Under the pieces are notes generated by a model. It was not told the origin of the DNA. It saw nothing but the letters and a program-made list of their open reading frames with translations, and made no database searches. From positions 1-35,997 of the forward strand of contig JAULBX010027561.1 in NCBI GenBank assembly GCA_032358255.1: 35,997 nucleotides of DNA, written 5' to 3'. The DNA comes from Heterotrichella gracilis. Its lineage: Eukaryota > Sar > Xanthophyceae > Tribonematales > Xanthonemataceae. The translations under genes were made by a program, and so were the position numbers. How positions within the stretch are numbered: position 1 is the first letter of the stretch; the number at the start of each line of letters is the position of its first letter. This document shows positions 28,919 to 35,997 of the stretch, piece by piece.

Positions 28919-31900
28919 ATGGCATCTCCCCGCCTCGACAACCCGGGGGAGTTTTGCTCTGGAAACGGAAAAGTGAGGGGGGCTTCTTTGTACCTAGCAG
29001 CAGCATACCACAACTCGGACAGCAGCATCAGCCCTCCTTCAAGCAGAGCTTCGATATCCAGCACTGACAGCCGGAGCTTACCCAGGAACGGCTCTGGTCT
29101 CCTGCTCGAGTCAGAAGGGCCAGCCACATCATGGACTTGCTGGGGAAGACAAAGTAGGTTACTATGAGTTATACTAGGCCAAAAAGGCTGACGTCTGCAC
29201 TTGAAAACGTTCCAACTACAGCAATGCACACAACCCCCAGCTTGAAAGCAACCTAGGCACTTCAGCAGCTGCCATACACTTCTCAGCTTAAGAAGCATTT
29301 CAACGCACCGTAAGAAACGCTGCATACCCTGCCCAGCTTGACTATGCCAACTTTTACCAAGTCACTGCTTGCTCCTCTGCAGGTGCCCCCAAGGCCCCCA
29401 CACCTTCACTGGTCACCGCCTGCGAAGTCAGCATACGACCCAACTTCTATTGGTGAGTGGACTTCTGGGTTTCGTGCTTTGGCAAGGGGTGGTATTCCTT
29501 CAGGGTTCTTTGTCGTGGACTTTTTGCTTACTCTGGGTGTTTTGTGGCAGGTTCGAGGGAGAGATGTCGTGTCATGAGCGCACGTTAGCTGAAGCCTCGG
29601 CCCGCAGCATCAAGAACGAGTGCCAGGACGATGCGTTGGCGGTGCGGGGCTTTGGAGGGGATGCAAGCTGTACCTTTGCAGGTAAGCTTGCGGGGTTTTG
29701 TGGGCTGCAGACTCTCACACCCTGTTACTCTTATCCTGGCACGCTTTGGGGGCGCAGCCAAGTTGGCTATACACACATGCACGTTCCATCCCCACCTCCC
29801 TCCCGCACCACCATCCCACACAAACCACAGGCTTGCCAGCTGTACTGGTGTTTGCACCATCTCCCATTGCCAATACCGGCTGAACACCCCCTCCCTCCCC
29901 ACTGCAAACCACAAGTTGACTCCCCCGCAACAGACTCCCTGCCACCTGCCCCACGCACCTCCTCATCCATCACACCTTACCTCTGATTTTGACAAGGTGT
30001 CACCCTCCCCTGCAGGCGTGTTTGACGGGCATGGCGCCCATGGCGGCAAGGCAGCCAAGTTTGTCCGCGAGGTGCTCCCCAAGTCCCTGGCTGGCTCCAA
30101 GTCCTTCAAGCACCCCAAGCCCCAGAAGCGGCTCAAGGCGCTCAAGGCCGCCTGCGCCACCACCAACGCGCAGCTGCACGACGCCTCGGCCTGCAGGTTT
30201 GACAGCGCGCTGAGCGGCACCACCGCCTGCTTTGGCGCGGTGGTGGGCAGCACGCTGCTGGTGGCGAACATAGGTGGGTGCGGGGTTGGGAGGGTGCGCG
30301 GATGGCGGGGTGGGTGCAACACCTGATGGTGATTGGGTCTCGTCACTGTCATCGCAGAGTGGGTGCAATGCGCACATTCATGCAGCATACAAGTGTGGGT
30401 GAAGGGGTGGGTGGGTGCAACACGCATCCAACCGTCAAGCCTGCACCTTGCCAATCCTTTTACACAACTCACTGGCTACAGCTCACATGCCTGCTCTGTT
30501 GTACCAAAGAACCAGCCACCCTCTGTGCTCACCCTTGCGCCCCCTCCTGCGGGCCGCCTCCCTCCCATCCCCCCCCCCCACCCCCCCACACACACACCCT
30601 GACCCCCCACCTCCTCCCCCGCAGGCGACTCCCGCTGCATCATCGGGCGCCGGAACGCTGCCGGCAGCGCCGACGCCGTCCCCGTCACCTGGGACGCCAA
30701 GCCCGAGCAGCGCGAGGAGTTTGCGCGCATCCAGCGCTCGGGCGGGGTGGTGGGCCAGCTCCTGGATCCTGAGGGCAGCAGCTGCGGCGCGTACCGCGTG
30801 TTCCAAAAGTCGGGCGGGATGCTGCCCGGCCTGGCCATGTCTCGCTCCCTGGGCGACAAGTTTGCGCACTCGGTGGGGGTCACAGCTGAGCCGGTGCTGC
30901 ACCAGGTGCAGCTGACGGAGGACGACCTGTTTGTGGTGAGTGGCGCGGCAGGGGGAAGGGGGGGGGCATGCATGCGGGAGCAGCAGTGGGATGCACTGCT
31001 GCGGTGCGTCTGCAAAGTGCTTGATGGATAGGGGGCATACAAGCGCTCCTTGACACTACTTGTCCGGTGTAGAAAGTAAATGTAATGCATTTTCTAATGT
31101 TGTCTACCCCTTCCACCGCTTCCAACTCCCCGGTTACCACCTTGCAGGTTTTTGCCACCGACGGGGTGTGGGACGTGCTTGACAGCGATGCAGTGGCCGA
31201 CTTTGTTGCGCGCTACAAGGAGGACCGCTACGAGCAGCTGTCGTGTGCGCATGCGCTGACCCTGCACGCACAGGAGGCATGGAAGCGCGGTGCAGAGGAG
31301 GTGAGCGTTATATACCGTGCTCACAAAACTGGGTTTGGTATCATTGACAATACCTGAGAGCTGCCAGTCTTGCACCAGCCGGGGGTGGTGAGAAACGTGG
31401 TTTATAAATGCCTACAAGCATAAAGATGTGGTACAAACACCAGAAAGGGTTACAAGCCGGAACATGGGGCCTTGCTTCCTCTGCAACATCCTCCTGGCGC
31501 ATAATTCTGAATGACATGGGTGCGGTTGTGGTGAATCCCGCCTCGCCAGGTCCATTGAAACCTGGAGATTTCTCAATTAAATATGCAAATAACGGTGTGG
31601 CATGTGGCACTTATTCCATCTGCTTCTCCCCAGGTGATTGTGGACGACATGGGTGCGGTGATTGTGCACCTGGCGCCCCTCCCCCCCGCCAGGCGGAGCC
31701 ACCCAGTGCCTTCCTACTGGCTTGGGGCGGGTGGGCTGGAGGATGCCAACCGGCTGATGGCCTCATGGGAGACGCACGTGGACCTGCACCCCGCGCTGTG
31801 CCCGCCAAAGACCATCTTTGATTACCTGTATGAGGTAGGTGCTCTGGCAAGCATGCTTAGTGTGTCAGTTGTATAACACCTTTGCATGGTGTCCAGCAAC

Positions 31901-34063
31901 ACAGCATTCAGGAGTTTGATGTTCGTATCAGTTAGCGCATTTTTGCCCTCATTCTACTTTTTGCTTTATCTTGCAAGGTCAAAAGTCCTGGTTCACCGCA
32001 TCCGGCTGCTTTTCATGCTAGTGCTGTGTAGTATTTCGTATAACCTTGCATCGTCCTGAGCCGGTAGTTGACCAGGTAGACCTGGCGCACACTCCGTACC
32101 CAGGCCAATTCTACTGGTTAACAGCAATAGATTGATGCATTATTCCTATTCTTTGCCTGTGCTAGGAAACAGCTGCGTGGCGCCGCATGTGCAAGACTGA
32201 CTGCTAATCTGGCTGTATTGCTGGAATGCATGTAACTAATTAACTAACTAAGTATTCTTTTCCTTGCAGCGGCCCGAGCAGGTCGAGGACCAGTTTGACC
32301 TGGCGCACCCCATACCGGAGGCCAGTGCGCACGCCGAGGAGTTCCCCGCGGGCCTAATCTCCCTCAAGATCAACCACATGCACTCACCACCCACCCACGG
32401 GCACGCGCAGTCCCCGCTCAAATCCACAGACAGGTGAGCTACGAGCAGGGCTGTACCTCACGACAGGGTGTGCTTGGCTGAGTGGGGACGGTTCACCAGC
32501 TCAGCCCCTTGCTTGCACATCATGTGTTATGTAGGGTGAAGGGTTTAGGGTTTATGTTGCCACCCACCCCTCGAGCTTACCCAGCCCCAATCGCACTCCC
32601 TGCACGGCTGCGCCAATGACCCCTCTCCCCCCTTGCAATGATGCTTCCAACTCATCAATCTTTGCCTGTCACGCCTTTTGCCTCCCCCTTGGCCCCTGCC
32701 TCCCCTCACCCACCCACCCCCCTCCCTCCCATTGCAGCGACGACTCCAGCGCCCGCGCCCGCGCCTCCACCGCCTTCTCATCGCACGCCTTTGCCTTTGA
32801 CCCCCCCTCCTTCGACCCGCCCTCCACCTCGCGCAACGCGCAGTCGGCGCTGTGGCGCTCGGTGTCCGACCCCGAGATGGGCCTGCAGCCAATCTGCAAG
32901 GTCCAGTCCCGGGGGCTGCTGGCGTGGCCCACGGAGGGGTCCCCCGCATCCACCAAGGGGTCGCTGGAGCTGGTGCGTGCAGTGTAAACCCTTAACCCTA
33001 AACAGTAGCAAGTGCAACCATAAGCGCATGGGTCACCTGCAACACACACTCACACACACTCAATTCCTGCTAGTCTGTCACCGTCTCTTGGCTGCACTCA
33101 AGTTCCGGATCTGTTACAAGAATTGCTTCACACCCCCCCTCACACACCCGGCTCACCACCCCCACCCGCGCAGGATGCCGCCCTCTCCGAGCGCTCCGCC
33201 TCCCTCTCCACCGCCACCGCCAGCCTGCAGCGCGTGGAGACCCTGGAGTGCCAGGTCCGCGGGGGCATCCCGCGCTCCGCATCGGTCAGCGTGCTCAACC
33301 CCAACAACCCGCCCGACTCGCCCCTCCTCGGCTCCTTTGGGAACCAGCGCCTGTCCCTGGAGGAGGCGGCGACAGATTCCATCGACGGCTCGCCCGCCCC
33401 TTTGGGCACGGTGTCAGAGGACTACCCTGTGGCCAAGGCCCCAAAGGGCTCCATCCCGCAGCTGGACAGCTTTTCCCCGCCCACGGTGCTGGCCGCCAGC
33501 TCAAAATTTGAGGAGGGGGGCTTTCGGTTCGACTCGGCCCACAGCTACAGCGGGGCCTCCTCCCGAGATAGCAGCGGGAAGTATGGGTCGGACGGGTGCG
33601 AGCCCTCGCTCTACCCCGCATGGGACGGCGCCAACACTGCCTCGCACAGCTTGGACATGGCCATCCCCCCCACCGCCAGCGGGGTGCGCATTAGCCTGAA
33701 GCTGCTCGACCTGAGCCGCGCGACCAGCAACAGCTTGGACAGAACGGTGGCCGCTCAAATGGTGGCCAACCAGGCGATGGGAGGGAGGGCGAGGTGGGTG
33801 TTTAGGTCTTGGGGCGTGGGTTATGGGGCCATGGAGGGTGTGCAGGGGTCGGGGTTTCTGTATTTTGGGCGGTGGCTGTTCTTGAAGCTGTGGAGCTCCC
33901 CGAGGGGGCTGTACAGAGGGCAAGGAGTGTGCCGTGCTGTGTTGTGGACTGTGTCTGTGTTGTGGGCTTAGGGCTCCCGTCAGGTTTCCTGCTGTCTGTG
34001 GTTGCATACCACATTAACACTGTGCCAGTCCTGACATTGCCGCTTGGTCTGTGCAGGGACTGA
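28919..34063 (+). CDS. PP2C-family Ser/Thr protein phosphatase with long C-terminal extension
   Basis: Eleven exons join in phase: 28919-29153, 29383-29452, 29551-29681, 30016-30273, 30625-30935, 31148-31300, 31634-31834, 32270-32433, 32738-32972, 33174-33793 and 34057-34063, giving 794 residues. PP2C motifs appear in order. They are CQDDALAV (about residue 126), VFDGHGAHGG (147), SALSGTTACFGAVVG and VANIGDSRCIIGRR (about 230). LPGLAMSRSLGD (about 298), VFATDGVWDVLD (336) and VIVDDMGAVIV (387) follow. The Asp residues of GVFDGHG, FATDG and VDDM are the metal ligands of this Mg/Mn-dependent fold. The usual final DN is replaced by DD, which also occurs in some plant-type PP2Cs. From about residue 450 the protein is Ser/Pro-rich, disordered and unrecognised. 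The last junction is uncertain: the best donor (GAG/GTGGGT) gives R-D-stop. A weaker phase 0 donor would add about 64 residues ending at 34248. Substrate unknown. Confidence 0.85.
31495..31560 (+). repeat. Echo of PP2C exon 31634
   Basis: ATTCTGAATGACATGGGTGC followed by GGTTGTGGTGAATCCCGCCT copies GTGATTGTGGACGACATGGG TGCGGTGATTGTGCACCTGG of the true exon. It changes VDDMGAVIVHLAP to LNDMGAVVVNPAS. It lies about 130 bp upstream in the same intron and has no good acceptor directly before it. Confidence 0.85.
32163..32252 (+). mobile_element. Dispersed repeat, third copy, in a PP2C intron
   Basis: GAAACAGCTGCGTGGCGCCG, CATGTGCAAGACTGACTGCT and GGAATGCATGTAACTAATTA match the copy at 3049-3115, including the AAWRRMCKTDC-stop coding end, and finish in TAAC units. 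The insertion ends only about 20 bp before the acceptor of exon 32270, so its TAAC tail abuts the polypyrimidine tract. Confidence 0.65.
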
Positions 34064-35997
34064 ACCAGGCACCAAGCGGCTCCCCTGGACAACATTACCA
34101 GGCGGGAGCAGAGCGCGCACTAGCTACCCGCAAGCCCCGGCTCCCCTCCCCTTCCAGCATGACTTTGCTATCGATGCTGGGCGCCTGGCGCTCGGGATCC
34201 CTCACAGTATCTGCATTGGTAGCAGCCTCAAATTCATATATCCCCTAGGTTGCACGTTGCTGCATTGGCGTTGGCATCAAGTAAGATGGGTGGCTGCCCA
34301 CCCCTATAGGAGAATGTGTGAGGTGTAGGGTTCGTAGGGTTACTTCAGGTTGGTATGGCACTTTGACGGGCCCTCAAAACCGCTAGAGGGTTCTCTTTGA
34401 GCGGACAAAGTCATGTTGAGCAGGGTTCTGATCAGGGCCCTGGGGACACCGTCAGGGCACGAGGTCTTCTGCTGTTGGTTTCCACCTCACTTTCTTTTCA
34501 CAGGGTATTCCCCTTTGTTTTCCCCTATCCTGATTTGGTTTCACCTCCCTGGCACTGCCAAGGCGTGAGAGCTTTCTGTGTGTAGGACACAGCAGGACGC
34601 CTTGTGCAAATAGAGTGTCTAGGATGGAATTTTTGGTGATGATGGGCGGCTTGTCTGTCACAAGCTATGAATACTTTTAAAAAAGAGTTATGCGTTTTGC
34701 TCGAGGCTGGGGTGGGCCTGATTGACCTCGCTTCAAGTCCTCGTCAGTAGTCTGCCCATCCGGTTGGTCAGGCTTGCCTTTTTCCTGCTTTTCCAGCTTG
34801 GCTCTTGTCCTAGCCAGGAAATCTGTTTTCTCCGTCGCACACTACACCTGCAATTTGCTATACATGCTCTGCTTTGGAGTGGTGCGCTTAGATTGTCGCC
34901 TATTTTAGCTTGATGTGTGCCAGCACTGGTTTTGGGCAGGCACTGCGGATTTAAACATACTCCATCTAGTTGCTAGATAGTCAGTTCTCGCTTTTTTAGA
35001 TGCTCCCAGCTTTTCTGGCGGCATTGGTACTGCTATAGTTTCCGCCGCTGGGCCTTTCTGTACCAGCCTTCACAGCGCACAGGGTATCACCAGCTCCCAC
35101 AAACTTGTGGACAGGGTTTTAGGGTTTGTGATTGTGCATGCGAACCCTAATCCGGAACCCTGAGCGGGTCGCTTTTCCCTGAGATTACCATAAACATTGG
35201 ACTAATCGCCACCTGTGCAGCAAGGGGCTCTGGTTGAGAGTGCTTTTCTTGAGGTTACTGGGATTGCACAGCAGCTTCTGTATTTTGTGCAGATGCTTTG
35301 GTTAGGCGCTTGGTGCAGGGGACTACACCACAGTCGGTGGCGTGTTTGTTGTTGCATGGCGCATCGTAATGACGGTGCACATTGGGAGATGCCTCAGGCG
35401 CATGCAGCAATGCACCGGCAATGCCCGCGCAACAACACGTTGAAAATGCCAGTTTTTACACCTGGCCAGGTTTTAACGCATGCTGGCAAGATGTTTGTAT
35501 TGGTTTTTTCCAACGTAGGTTCAACCATCAGATGCAGTCCAGCAGGCCTCCCCAGTTTTCCTTTAGTTAACTAATTTAATTTGATGGTGTCCACTAGAAG
35601 ATGATACTACCTAGTCTTTCAGTGAATAGAAAATCCAGGCTGATAGGCTGTGCTAGTCCCGTTGCGACTATGTCGTGGCATGCATTGCAGCAGCTGCGGC
35701 ATGCATGGGTCAGACAGGTCCTGGAGCGTGCTGCTTTATTTTGAGCGACGCACGTGCAATAATTGGCTGTAACGTTTCTGTGATGTCATTCAATTTGAAG
35801 CAAGTTTTGCTGAGTAAGAAATACACCATTCTGCACTTTCGTGACCACTTGGCCCAGGACTGGCGCGCTGCCAGCTGACAGTGTAGCTAGCTCATCAAGT
35901 AGATTTTGAGTTTTGAGTGATGATGCGGGACTGTTATTAGAAATAGTGAACATTTAGGGTATTGATTAGGGTAATAGTACCAAGGTTGAGGATCATA
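34064..35997 (+). other. Downstream region, no gene recognised
   Basis: The first about 200 bp could be an alternative PP2C last exon (frame GLNQAPSGSPGQHYQAGAER to TAG near 34246). Beyond that I see only short open frames without motifs. The longest, 35215-35574, has atypical composition (many Trp/Cys/His) and no splice partner. TGTAA occurs at about 35769. A short CCCTAAT/TTTAGGG run lies near 35119-35152. Confidence 0.45.

Noticed and set aside
35215..35574. Plus-strand open frame of 119 codons
   Set aside because: Unusual Trp/Cys/His content, no domain and no conserved splice context.
1..35997. tRNA, rRNA, CRISPR arrays, bacterial operons or ribosome binding sites
   Set aside because: No tRNA box A/B pair or rRNA signature was seen, no spaced direct-repeat array was seen, and the spliced gene structure rules out a prokaryotic reading.

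Overview
The window is nuclear DNA from an intron-rich eukaryote, most likely a chlorophyte green alga. I infer this from dense short introns with canonical GT/AG ends, GC-rich exons in lower-GC intergenic DNA, interstitial TTTAGGG/CCCTAAA (plant-type telomere) repeats, and leader peptides that look like chloroplast transit peptides. No lineage more precise than green alga is claimed. All gene models were assembled by hand from reading frame, splice sites and intron phase. There is no RNA evidence, so exon edges are predictions.

Layout. 1-430: minisatellite. 707-2010 (+): three terminal exons of an unrecognised gene. 2011-3508: convergent intergenic DNA with a fragment that may be a retrotransposon 3' end. 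3509-6108 (-): proline-rich protein with two UBA-like domains, possibly ESCRT-I/UBAP1-like. 6109-6808: divergent promoter interval. 6809-18010 (+): four tandem paralogues (A, B, C, D) whose starts lie about 3.2-3.4 kb apart. Each has a transit-like leader exon, a conserved helical domain and a C-terminal STI1/DP-like segment. C has a one-base frameshift, D has a stop in its leader exon, A has gained an intron and B has shifted splice sites. A broken copy of a DUF3253 exon lies between C and D at 16004-16141 (-). 19713-21136 (-): the DUF3253-like gene itself, with an in-frame TGA where the family has a conserved cysteine. 22419-26652 (+): COQ8/ADCK3-type ABC1 atypical kinase. 26653-28918: intergenic. 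28919-34063 (+): PP2C-type phosphatase with a long disordered tail. 34064-35997: no gene recognised.

Two features stand out. First, the DUF3253-like gene may encode a selenoprotein: the reading frame continues through TGA with the family signature on both sides, and the same TGA is kept in two of three partial copies of that exon. Second, nearly every recognised gene carries same-strand partial copies of its own exon edges in adjacent introns or flanks. These 'exon echoes' suggest a local duplication process that keeps producing spare splice sites.

The genes do not form one pathway. COQ8 implies mitochondrial ubiquinone synthesis, the tandem family implies plastid-targeted proteins with a co-chaperone-like domain, the UBA protein implies ubiquitin/endosomal sorting, and the PP2C implies signalling.
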